Of a DNA stretch of 64,000 nt, positions 8,742-17,758 are shown piece after piece (positions within the stretch are counted from its first letter, which is position 1; each line of letters begins with the position of its first letter). Source of the DNA: an uncultured Bacteroidales bacterium (GTDB lineage Bacteria; Bacteroidota; Bacteroidia; Bacteroidales; UBA932). The DNA lies in the NCBI GenBank assembly GCA_945948555.1, contig CAMFBM010000011.1, positions 1-64,000 of the forward strand, given 5' to 3'. A program made the position numbers and the translations under genes. A model generated the notes under the pieces. It made no database searches. It was not told the origin of the DNA and saw only the letters and a program-made list of their open reading frames with translations.

Positions 8742-9773
8742 ATGAAAAAAGTATTGAAAACCCTGTTGTTTGCCTCACTCCTTCCATTGATGGCCGGATG
8801 TGGCAACGGAAAATCGTCCAAGACGCAGGCTCAGACGCAGCCTGCCGAGGTCGCTCCGCTTGTAGCTGTAACAACCGTTTCCGCGCGTGCGGTAGATCAG
8901 CTCGCAACCTACACTTCCACTGTTGAAGCCAACATCAAGAACAACATTGCTCCGCAGACTGTAGGAAGAATCCAGAAAATCAACGTTGAGGTCGGTGATT
9001 TTGTGAAGGCAGGACAGATTGTCGCTGAAATCGACAAGGTGAACCTTCAGCAGGCAGAACTTCAGATGAAGAACAAGGAGATTGAATATCAGCGTCTCAA
9101 AGGCCTTTATGAGGCAGGCGGACTCTCAAAGTCAGACCTTGATGCGATTGAGCTCGCCTACAATGTCAGCAAATCCTCCTATGAGAACCTCCTCGAGAAC
9201 ACCGTTCTCCGCTCACCGATTGACGGAGTGATCACAGCCCGCAATTACGACAAGGGTGATATGTTCACAATGGGTCAGCCTATTTACATCGTTGAGCAGA
9301 TTATGCCTGTGAAACTGTATGTCGGGATTTCCGAATCAGAGTACACCAGGGTAAGGAAGGGAGACACTGTGGAAATCACCGTCGAGGCTTTCCCCGGAAA
9401 GGTGTTCTACGGAAAGGTCAACAGGATCAATCCGACAATCGATGCCGCTACACACACTTTCAAGGCTGAGATTCTGGTTGCCAACAACTACAAGTCCCTC
9501 CGTCCGGGAATGTATGCCCGCGTGACTGTCAAGTTCGGAACTGAGAACAATGTGGTCATCCCTGACATTGCCGTTGTGAAACAGTCAGGTTCAGGCGATA
9601 GATTCGTGTACGTACTGAATGGTGACAACACGGTTTCGTACAGGAAAATCACCCTTGGACGCCGTCTGGGAGCCGAATATGAGGTTCTGGAAGGAATCAG
9701 CGACGGAGAAGTAATCGTTACCGAAGGCCAGGTGAGGCTGAAGGACGGAGTAAAAGTTACCGTAGAAAAATAA
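8742..9773 (+). CDS. Efflux RND transporter periplasmic adaptor subunit (lipoprotein)
   Basis: Lipobox LMAGCGN; RSPIDGVITARNYDKGDMFTMGQPIYIVEQ; followed directly by RND permease. Confidence 0.93.
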   Translation: MKKVLKTLLFASLLPLMAGCGNGKSSKTQAQTQPAEVAPLVAVTTVSARAVDQLATYTSTVEANIKNNIAPQTVGRIQKINVEVGDFVKAGQIVAEIDKVNLQQAELQMKNKEIEYQRLKGLYEAGGLSKSDLDAIELAYNVSKSSYENLLENTVLRSPIDGVITARNYDKGDMFTMGQPIYIVEQIMPVKLYVGISESEYTRVRKGDTVEITVEAFPGKVFYGKVNRINPTIDAATHTFKAEILVANNYKSLRPGMYARVTVKFGTENNVVIPDIAVVKQSGSGDRFVYVLNGDNTVSYRKITLGRRLGAEYEVLEGISDGEVIVTEGQVRLKDGVKVTVEK

Positions 9774-9782
9774 TATAACAGT

Positions 9783-12700
9783 ATGAGCATTTACAGAAAA
9801 GCGGTAAACAATCCGGTCACCACGACGCTCGTCTTTGTTGCGCTGGCGATTTTCGGAATTTTCTCGCTGATAAACATATCAATTGACCGTTATCCGAAAT
9901 TCGATGCCAACGTCGTGATGGTGATGTCATCGTATCCGGGTGCCAGTGCGGAAGACATTGAGACGAACCTCTCAAAGCTTCTGGAAAACTCTCTGAACGG
10001 AGTGAGCGACCTCAAAAACATTTCTTCGAGGTCAAAGGAGAATGTCTCCGTCATCTTTATGGAATTCAATGAGGGTGTTGACATTGATGTCGCCACCAAC
10101 GACGTGCGTGACAAACTGGACCTCGTGAACTCACAGCTGCCTGACGGAGCTTCCGTTCCGGTGATCTTCAAGTTCAGTGCGGACGATATGCCGATTATGA
10201 TTCTTGCCGCTTCGGCTCAGGAGAGTCTCCCTGCCCTTGACAAGATTCTGGACGACAAAATCGCAACCCCTCTGGCAAGGGTCTCAGGCGTGGGTACCGT
10301 GTCAGTGAGCGGTGCGCCGAAAAGGGAGATTCAGGTATATTGCGACCCGAACAAACTTGAGGCCTACGGTCTGACAATCTCAGGCATATCTGGCGTCCTC
10401 GCATCCGAGAACAGGAATGTGCCGAGCGGAAGCATCGACATCGGGTCCAACACCTACTCTCTCCGTGTGGAGAAGGAGTTCAGCAATGCAGAGGAGATGC
10501 TGGATGTGGTTGTGGGATATGCCGGAGGCAATGCAGTCTATCTCCGTGATGTGGCAAGGGTTGTGGACGGCCCGGAGGAGAAATCCCAGGAAGCCTACAC
10601 CAACGGCAACCGTTGCGCCCAGATTGTCATCCAGAAACAGGCTGACGCCAACACCGTGAATGTCATCAAAGGCATCAAGAAAGAACTCAAGAAACTTGAG
10701 AAGGATCTGCCTTCAGATGTTCACATCACAACCGTCATCGATTCTTCATCGAATATCATCAACAGTATCAACTCTCTGAAGGAGACAATCATCATCACCT
10801 TCCTTGTCGTGATGCTTGTGGTATATCTCTTCCTCGGAAGGTGGAGGGCCACTTTCATCATCATCCTTTCAATCCCTATTTCACTGCTTGCATCCCTGAT
10901 GTACCTGATGGCAACGGGCAACACCTTGAATGTCATTTCGATGTCCGCCCTTTCCATTGCAATCGGTATGGTCGTGGATGATGCCATCGTCGTGCTGGAG
11001 AACATCTCCACCCATCTGGAGAGGGGTGCGAAACCAAAGGAGGCGGCCGTTCATGCAACACAGGAGGTAGGTATCTCCGTCGTGGCTTCGACCTTGACAA
11101 TGCTCGCTGTGTTCCTCCCTCTGACAATGATCAGCGGTATGGCCGGAATCATGTTCCGTCAGCTGGGATGGATTGTCAGCATCATTATGATTGTGTCAAC
11201 TGTCGGCGCACTCACCCTCATCCCGATGCTTTGCTCGCAGTTCCTTTCCACCAAGCCGAAGACCGGCAAGGTCCACAAGATTATCTTCGGAACATTCAAC
11301 AAGTTCCTGAACTGGATCTCAAGGGGATATGCACGCCTGATCAGGGGCGCTCTAAAACACAGGACCGTCGTTGTCTGCACTGCTCTCGCAGTCTTTGCGG
11401 CCTGCATCGTTTTCCTCTTCCCGGTTATGAAGACGGAGTACTTCCCGAAATCCGACTCAGGAAGGCTTTCAATCTCCATTGAACTGCCTGTGGGAACTGC
11501 ACAGGATGTCACAAGGGAGTTTGCGAAGAACCTTTACGAAGAGATAGTAGAGGCAGCGCCGGAAGTGAAGGTTTGCTCCTACTCTCTCGGACAGGCTGAC
11601 ACTGAAAATGCCTTTGCTTCAATGCAGACCAATGGAACCTACATTATTTCCTACAATATTGACCTCGGAAGTATGGAGGATAGGGACCGTTCCTGCTCGG
11701 AGATTGCTGATGTGATTCGCGGCATCATAGCACAGTACCCTCAGGTCAAGAAAGCCAAGGTGACTGAAGGAAGCGGTGGACAGGGCGGAGCCTCAACGGT
11801 TGACGTCGAGATTTACGGCTACGACTTTGAGACTACCGACCGCATTGCCAATGTCATCAAAAACAAGATGCTTGAGGCCGGCGGATGTGCACAGGTCACC
11901 CTCAGCCGTGATGAATATACCCCTGAGTATCAGGTGGATTTCGACAGGACGAAGCTTGCCGTAAACGGCTTGAACAGCACGACGGCCGCATCTTACCTGA
12001 GCGCGGCGATGAACGGTTCGGTACAGTCATATTACCGTGAGGACGGTGACGAGTACGACATCCGTGTCCGCTATGCCCCGGAGTTCCGTACCGGCATCGA
12101 GGACATAGAGAACATCATCATCTACAACAATCAGGGCCGGGGAATCCGTATCAAGGATCTCGGAACCGTGGTTGAGAGTGCAACTCCGCCTCAGATTGAG
12201 AGGAAGAACCGCGAGAGGATGATCACCGTTTCCGGAGTCGTTGCCGACGGATATGCCCTCAGTGATGTGGTTGCAACTACTCAGAACATCATCTCCACCA
12301 CAGACATCCCTTCTGAACTATCCGTGAAGATTGCCGGTTCGTTCGAGGACCAGCAGGAGATGTTCGGACAGTTGATAATGCTCCTTGTTCTCATCATCAT
12401 CCTTGTCTATATCGTGATGGCATCGCAGTTCGAATCGTTTATGAGTCCGTTCGTGATAATGTTCTCCATTCCGTTTGCCCTTGTGGGTGTGATTCTCGGT
12501 CTGACAATAACCGGAACCCCTATGGGTGTGATGGCCCTGATCGGAGTGCTGATTCTGATGGGTATCGTGGTGAAGAACGGTATCGTGCTCATTGACTACA
12601 CCATCCTCTGTCGCGAGAGGGGTATGACAATCAGGGATGCCTGCGTGAATGCTGCAAGAAGCCGTCTGCGTCCGATTCTGATGACAACCCTTACCACAGT

Positions 12701-12902
12701 CCTCGGTATGATCCCGATGGCAATCGGCCGCGGAGAAGGTTCAGAAATGTGGCGTTCTCTCGGTATGACAGTGGCCTGGGGACTTTCAGTCTCAACTCTC
12801 GTAACCCTTGTCATCATCCCTACATTGTACTGTTCTTTCGCAACAATGCAGGAGAACCGCAAGAAGAGAAAGGCTGCCAAGCTTGCTGCAAAGAATGCCT
12901 AA
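9783..12902 (+). CDS. Efflux RND transporter permease subunit (AcrB/MexB-like)
   Basis: 1039 aa; VVDDAIVVLENISTHLERG, ALIGVLILMGIVVKNGIVLIDY, RLRPILMTTLTTVLGMIPMA. Confidence 0.97.
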   Translation: MSIYRKAVNNPVTTTLVFVALAIFGIFSLINISIDRYPKFDANVVMVMSSYPGASAEDIETNLSKLLENSLNGVSDLKNISSRSKENVSVIFMEFNEGVDIDVATNDVRDKLDLVNSQLPDGASVPVIFKFSADDMPIMILAASAQESLPALDKILDDKIATPLARVSGVGTVSVSGAPKREIQVYCDPNKLEAYGLTISGISGVLASENRNVPSGSIDIGSNTYSLRVEKEFSNAEEMLDVVVGYAGGNAVYLRDVARVVDGPEEKSQEAYTNGNRCAQIVIQKQADANTVNVIKGIKKELKKLEKDLPSDVHITTVIDSSSNIINSINSLKETIIITFLVVMLVVYLFLGRWRATFIIILSIPISLLASLMYLMATGNTLNVISMSALSIAIGMVVDDAIVVLENISTHLERGAKPKEAAVHATQEVGISVVASTLTMLAVFLPLTMISGMAGIMFRQLGWIVSIIMIVSTVGALTLIPMLCSQFLSTKPKTGKVHKIIFGTFNKFLNWISRGYARLIRGALKHRTVVVCTALAVFAACIVFLFPVMKTEYFPKSDSGRLSISIELPVGTAQDVTREFAKNLYEEIVEAAPEVKVCSYSLGQADTENAFASMQTNGTYIISYNIDLGSMEDRDRSCSEIADVIRGIIAQYPQVKKAKVTEGSGGQGGASTVDVEIYGYDFETTDRIANVIKNKMLEAGGCAQVTLSRDEYTPEYQVDFDRTKLAVNGLNSTTAASYLSAAMNGSVQSYYREDGDEYDIRVRYAPEFRTGIEDIENIIIYNNQGRGIRIKDLGTVVESATPPQIERKNRERMITVSGVVADGYALSDVVATTQNIISTTDIPSELSVKIAGSFEDQQEMFGQLIMLLVLIIILVYIVMASQFESFMSPFVIMFSIPFALVGVILGLTITGTPMGVMALIGVLILMGIVVKNGIVLIDYTILCRERGMTIRDACVNAARSRLRPILMTTLTTVLGMIPMAIGRGEGSEMWRSLGMTVAWGLSVSTLVTLVIIPTLYCSFATMQENRKKRKAAKLAAKNA

Positions 12903-13094
12903 CTTAAGTTTCGCAATGCGAAACACCTTGTTTGGAGATGCTTTAGCATCGATAGTAAGTCCTTTCCCCGAGGGAAAGGATTTAGGATAGGGGTAACGTA
13001 GATGAGAATTGTGCGGTGGGAAGAAGTTTCGCAAGACGCACAACCCTCACGATAACAGATAATTATGAACTTGCGAAACTTGAGAATGCCTAAC
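12893..13094. mobile_element. MITE-like element (180 bp, 12904-13083) flanked by 11-bp direct repeats GAATGCCTAAC
   Basis: GAATGCCTAAC at 12893-12903 and 13084-13094; ends TTAAGTTTCGCAA / TTGCGAAACTTGA are inverted repeats (12 of 13); several internal perfect hairpins. Confidence 0.7.
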
Positions 13095-13114
13095 CGTCTA
13101 AAATTGATTGAATT

Positions 13115-13411
13115 ATGAAAGCAGTATTTATAGCCTACAACCAGGCATACAATATGGAAATCGCCGATGCGCTTCTGGAGCAGTTCGGCCAGAGAGGCTT
13201 CACAATGTGGAGGGACATCGAAGGCCGCGGCTCCGTCGGGGGCGAGCCTCATCTCGGAAACCACGCCTGGCCTACTATGAACAATGCCCTTCTGACCATT
13301 GTGCCTGACGACAAGGTTGCTTCCATTATGGCTTTTGTCAGTGCCAAGGACAAGGAGACGCCGGGGCTGGGGTTGCGGGCCTACACCTGGAATATCGAAC
13401 AGTCATATTAG
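13115..13411 (+). CDS. Small RND-transporter-associated protein (PG0541-like)
   Basis: MKAVFIAYNQAYNMEIADALLEQFGQRGFTMWRDIEGRGSVGGEPHLGNHAWPTMNNALL; downstream of RND permease, same strand. Confidence 0.75.
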   Translation: MKAVFIAYNQAYNMEIADALLEQFGQRGFTMWRDIEGRGSVGGEPHLGNHAWPTMNNALLTIVPDDKVASIMAFVSAKDKETPGLGLRAYTWNIEQSY

Positions 13412-13413
13412 TC

Positions 13414-13438
13414 GGAATCGGCGAAAAGCGCCGATTCC
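13414..13438. repeat. Perfect 10-bp-stem hairpin immediately after the 13411 stop
   Basis: GGAATCGGCG-AAAAG-CGCCGATTCC. Confidence 0.85.
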
Positions 13439-13740
13439 CGCGTTGCGGGTCTCGTCAAAATCCTCACAACCGAAAGGTTGCTGCGGTGTTTGACTTCGCC
13501 CCGCGCCTTGAACTCGGCGCTTTATCCGATTCCGAAGATTGTGGATGACGAAAAGCGCCGATTTCCGCGTTGCGGGTCTCGTCAAAATCCTCACAACCGA
13601 AAGGTTGCTGCGGTATTTGACTTCGCCCCGCGCCTTGAACTCGGCGCTTTATCCGATTCCGAAGATTGTGGATGACGAAAAGCGCCGATTTCTGCGCCTT
13701 GACCCCGGCGCTTTATCCGATTCAGGAATTTCCGGATGAC
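13423..13740. repeat. 127-bp tandem repeat: two near-identical copies plus a 64-bp deleted third copy
   Basis: gaaaagcgccgat... begins at 13423, 13550 and 13677; copies 1 and 2 differ at two positions by eye; each has AAAGCGCCGA...TCGGCGCTTT outer arms and apical CAACC-GAAA-GGTTG. Confidence 0.9.
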
Positions 13741-13759
13741 GACAAAGCGCCGGGTTTCG
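13704..13759 (+). terminator. Long hairpin followed by T-run
   Basis: CCCGGCGCTTTATCCG...CGGATGACGACAAAGCGCCGGGTTTCGTTTTT; outer stem 11 bp perfect, nested ATCCG/CGGAT. Confidence 0.7.
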
Positions 13760-13843
13760 TTTTTAATCGTGTATTATCCCGGACCTGCAAAATGTTGCGA
13801 TGTTACCGGTCGGACAGGATTTCGCCTTTGTCTTCAGTTTGAA

Positions 13844-13877
13844 TCGGAATTTATTGCACATTTGCAGTAAATTCCGA
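13844..13877. repeat. Palindromic hairpin upstream of RAYT pseudogene
   Basis: TCGGAATTTA-t-TGCA-catt-TGCA-g-TAAATTCCGA. Confidence 0.75.
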
Positions 13878-13974
13878 CAAGTAATAAACTTGCAAAGAAG
13901 TCAGTGCTTTGTCACCGGGTTGTAAGGATCCGTAAACCCACCTAAACATAATTGAGTCGGAAATCTCTTCCGAT

Positions 13975-14621
13975 TTGCGTCTTGGACTGACCGTCGCAAA
14001 GGGCCAAAGTGTTTCCATTAAAAACTGCTGGCATTTCTATACTGCGGGAGATTCTGTAGATGTAATTTTTCACGATGATAATGAGTTTCTGGACGGGATG
14101 AACAGGATTCTTCCGGTCGTTGCCTGCTACGATGTCCTGATTCTGGCATTTGTCCTGATGGACACTCAGGTACACTTTGTCCTGTATGGCGATTTTGATT
14201 CCTGTAACCGGTTTAAAAATCCTGTGTCTGCCGGGCTGCCGTACAATCCCTGGGATTATCCCTGGTCAAGCGGGCCGTTATATTTCAGGCACTCAAACTC
14301 TTGGACCAGTCCAAAGTGGATGCTCGGGATGGATTATATGGTCCAGAAGGTTGATGAGATCAGACAACTGGCAAAAAGCAGGGTGAAGATTAAACCAGGA
14401 ATCCGGGTGGTTGACGGGCTGATACTCCCGAGCCAGTATGTGGCAGTTGATGTCGTGGAGAAACTATTCAGAAGTCATAAGGCATTCAATTTCTTTATGT
14501 CAATCTCAAAAGATATCGATGTGGAGTCTCGTGGCGGTGCAATATCCCACCTGACTGTTCTCCAAAACAGATTGCCAAGTTGTGTGGTTTGGTTTACAAT
14601 GAGGTGATTGATCTTCTTTGA
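13975..14621 (+). pseudogene. Decayed REP-associated tyrosine transposase (RAYT / Y1_Tnp-like)
   Basis: WHFYTAGDSVDVIFHDDNEFLDGMNRILPVVACYDVLILAFVLMDTQVHFVLYG ... NPVSAGLPYNPWDYPWSSGPLYF ... DGLILPSQYVAVDVVEKLFRS; expected MDNHVHF motif is MDTQVHF, middle domain missing, C-terminus (QIAKLCGLVYNEV) continues in another frame. Confidence 0.75.
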
Positions 14622-15049
14622 GGTCTTGATGTCAGTTTTACATGCCTGCCCGTTTCTTGTTTTTCGAGCTAATCACCGGGCAAGCTGATGTGCCCTATAG
14701 ACCTTTCTATGGACGACAGACCCGCCAGGTGAGGTCAAATTGATGTGACCGAGCGAACTTTAAATTGCTAGAATGCTGATAAACAGATTGTTATAACCTG
14801 ATAGGCTGCGCGGTGATTGTTATAGAATACTATTCAAATGTTTCGGGTTACCTGTTCACAAATGACCGGACATCGGGTCACCTGGTTACATATTCCTAAA
14901 ACGGAAAGGATTGTTTATGCGTTGCGCTTTTCTCTCCTCCGTCCGGCACCAGGAAGACCACCACTCTTGCCACGCGTTGACTGACACGGGAAAAGCCTCA
15001 GTCAATGTACTCCACAAGCGTGTTCTTCATCCCGGCCGGGCTTGAGGGA

Positions 15050-17293
15050 TTATCCAAGCTGGAATTTCCTGGCGGAACGGGTAAATTGAAGGAGTATTAA
15101 AACCATCTGCTCTGATTCAAGGAGGAGGTCAAGATACAGGTAGCACACCGTCATGTTGGTCTCCTCTTTCTGTATGTCTTCCAGAAGGGCCTTCCTGCTG
15201 TCTGAGAGGGATTTCTGAAGCTCTTTCAGACTGTCGGTGCAGTCGCGCATCCTTTCGAAGTTTCCTTTCTGGCAGATGTCGGCGAGGTTCTCCATCAAAT
15301 CCACCAGGCGTGATCGCAGGGGGACAAATTCAGAGACATATCTTGCCGGGAGAGGCGAGAAGTTGTTGTCGATGTGTTCGTACACCGGTTCGCAGATTCG
15401 CCTTACGGAATAGTAAATTTCCTCCAGTTCATTAGCTGATGAGTGGAACCAAGTGCCTCCTCCGAGGAGGACTTCAGGGCGGATTCTCCTCAGGCAGACC
15501 GTTTCTTTTCTCCTGATGTTCTTGATTGCGGATTTCTCGTCGCGGATGGTTGAGTTGACCTTCCTGAGGAGTTTCACATTCTCGCAGATCAATCCGTCCG
15601 TTACATTCTCATAGTCTTTGGCGAGGCTCCTGAGCAGGTTTGACTGGTTGAAAGCCACGTAGTTGCCGAAGATTCTCCAGCTCTGTGAGTCTCCTTTCCC
15701 GTTGATTATTTCCTTGAACATCCTGTCTCCCTCACTCTCCTGGAGGCTTTTCTTGGATTTGATGTTGCTGTGAACCAGGGCCGCCAGCCCGCCGAGGACG
15801 ATGACAATGCAGGCCGGAACCCCTCCGAAATGCATTATTAACCCTATGATGAAACTGCTTGCGAACGCTATTCCTGCAGTCAGGAACCATCCTCCGATGA
15901 CGGACAGCACGCCGGTAATACGGAACACTGCGCTCTCCCTGCTCCATGCCCTGTCTGCAAGGGATGTACCCATAGCCACCATAAAGGTGACGTAAGTCGT
16001 GGATAGAGGCAGTTTAAGGGATGTTCCGAGCGCAATCAGCAAGGAGGCAGTCACCAGGTTCACAGAGGCCCTGACAAGGTCGTAGGCCGCACCGTCTTCA
16101 ATCTCCATATCCGTCTTGTCGAACCTCCGGTCAATCCAGCCCCTGACCTTCCGCGGTGTGGCCGACACGATTGCATTTGCGGTGATGTTCGCCATTCTCA
16201 CAAGGCTTCTTGCCACTTTCGATGAGCCGAACATTTCCTCGCCTTCATCCTGTTTGGCAAGGTTGATTTCAGTCTTGGTCACGTTCTGAGCTTTTTTAGA
16301 GGAGTAGAGTGCTATGACCATAATCAGTCCGGCCGCCCCGAGAAAAAGAGGATTCGTCGAGGCCGGTTCATTCAGAGATCCCATCAGAAATTCCTCTGGT
16401 GATGCTCCTGCGGCATTCGCTGTGAAATCCTGGTAGGCGGAAAGTCCGGTGAGTGGAACTCCGATGAAATTCACCAGGTCATTCCCGGCAAATGCAGTCG
16501 CCAAGGAGAATGTGCCCATCAACACGATGACCTTGAACACGTTTATCTTGCAGAAATGGAGGACCTGCATTAGCACCGTGAAGAAGGCAAAGCTGCATCC
16601 GAGTATCGCCAGGGTGTGAGCTGAGAGCCAGTCCTTCATACCTTCTGTCATAAAGGACATACTTTTGATGCTCTTGAACAGCATAAAATAAAGGATTGCC
16701 GTGGCGGCAAGGCCTCCGAACAGTCCTATCTTCCATTTCAGCCCCTTTGAGTACCTGAAACTGAAGATCAGACGGGCTATGTACTGGACAAACGATCCTG
16801 TGACAAAGGCGATTGCTACCGAGACAAAGATTGCCATAATCACGGAAAGGGCTTTCTCCGTGTTCATATAATGTGACAACCCCTCCCCGGAAAGGTCTCC
16901 TCCGAGCTTGAAGATGCTGAATGCGAATGTCGCCCCCAGCAGCTCAAAGACCATAGAGACTGTTGTCGAGGTCGGCATCCCGAGGGTGTTGAATGTGTCT
17001 AGCAGGATGATGTCCGTCACCATTACAGCGAGGAATATGAACATCAGCTCATTGAAACTAAACTGTTCGGGCCTGAAGATGCCATGCCGTGCGACATCCA
17101 TCATACCGTTGCTCATCACCGCCCCGCAGAAGACCCCGACAGCCGCGATAGTTATAACCGTGCGAAGACCTGCGGCTTTGCTGCCTATTGCCGAATTGAG
17201 AAAATTGACTGCGTCGTTGCTCACTCCTACCCACAGGTCCGAGACCGCGAGTATGAAAAGGAATACGACCAGTGCCAGAAAAATCCAGTCCAT
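15050..17293 (-). CDS. Inorganic phosphate transporter (PiT family) with PhoU-like C-terminal helical region
   Basis: NDAVNFLNSAIGSKAAGLRTVITIAAVGVFCGA; GNDLVNFIGVPLTGL; 747 aa. Confidence 0.9.
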   Translation of the reverse strand: MDWIFLALVVFLFILAVSDLWVGVSNDAVNFLNSAIGSKAAGLRTVITIAAVGVFCGAVMSNGMMDVARHGIFRPEQFSFNELMFIFLAVMVTDIILLDTFNTLGMPTSTTVSMVFELLGATFAFSIFKLGGDLSGEGLSHYMNTEKALSVIMAIFVSVAIAFVTGSFVQYIARLIFSFRYSKGLKWKIGLFGGLAATAILYFMLFKSIKSMSFMTEGMKDWLSAHTLAILGCSFAFFTVLMQVLHFCKINVFKVIVLMGTFSLATAFAGNDLVNFIGVPLTGLSAYQDFTANAAGASPEEFLMGSLNEPASTNPLFLGAAGLIMVIALYSSKKAQNVTKTEINLAKQDEGEEMFGSSKVARSLVRMANITANAIVSATPRKVRGWIDRRFDKTDMEIEDGAAYDLVRASVNLVTASLLIALGTSLKLPLSTTYVTFMVAMGTSLADRAWSRESAVFRITGVLSVIGGWFLTAGIAFASSFIIGLIMHFGGVPACIVIVLGGLAALVHSNIKSKKSLQESEGDRMFKEIINGKGDSQSWRIFGNYVAFNQSNLLRSLAKDYENVTDGLICENVKLLRKVNSTIRDEKSAIKNIRRKETVCLRRIRPEVLLGGGTWFHSSANELEEIYYSVRRICEPVYEHIDNNFSPLPARYVSEFVPLRSRLVDLMENLADICQKGNFERMRDCTDSLKELQKSLSDSRKALLEDIQKEETNMTVCYLYLDLLLESEQMVLILLQFTRSARKFQLG

Positions 17294-17552
17294 ATTTATA
17301 TTGTTAGAATTCAGTATGCTAAAATATGGACTGGATGTTACTTCAATATAAAGATATAGTTAAAAAGATGTTAAGGAATACTTCGTATCTCCCATTGTGA
17401 AGTCTTCTATCCCAATGCCCTGTACGTCTGTTCGACACATATCTTCTTCTGCTCCATATCGGGATGGGCGTATAGGTTCAGGGACTGATAGCTGCTTCCG
17501 GTCAATGACATCAATAATATCAATAATATAGAAGCCGAAGAATGTCCTGAAA

Positions 17553-17746
17553 GATCCGTTTATCAGGCTGACAGTTTACAAGTCAAGCCAAGACTATCCG
17601 GTTGTGCTTCGCAAAATCGAATACTACGATGAGGAGCAAGTCAGAGTCCTCGTTTACCTTACAGATATGTTAAGCCTTGATGCTCTGAAGGTTACCTAAC
17701 TATATAGGAATTGCTGGCAGATTGAGCTTTTCTTTTATGATATGCT
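17553..17746 (+). pseudogene. IS4-type DDE transposase remnant
   Basis: DPFIRLTVYKSSQDYPVVLRKIEYYDEEQVRVLVYLTDMLSLDALKVT*LYRNCWQIELFFYDML, matching the C-terminal YxSSKDYP / YYD / LTN / LYxNRWQIELFF pattern; in-frame stop. Confidence 0.75.
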
Positions 17747-17758
17747 GGTCAGAGAAAA

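Noticed and set aside
12792-13264. Minus-strand ORFs (83 aa and 121 aa) and a plus ORF across the MITE-like region
   Set aside because: They run through hairpins and the inverted repeats; the peptides reflect repeat sequence rather than a gene.
13403-13739. Short ORFs (63-66 aa) in the 127-bp repeat array
   Set aside because: Same peptide repeated because the DNA is repeated; no start or RBS logic and non-coding hairpin structure explains the sequence.
13414-13740. CRISPR array
   Set aside because: Units are 127 bp, directly abutting with no variable spacers, and no cas genes are present.
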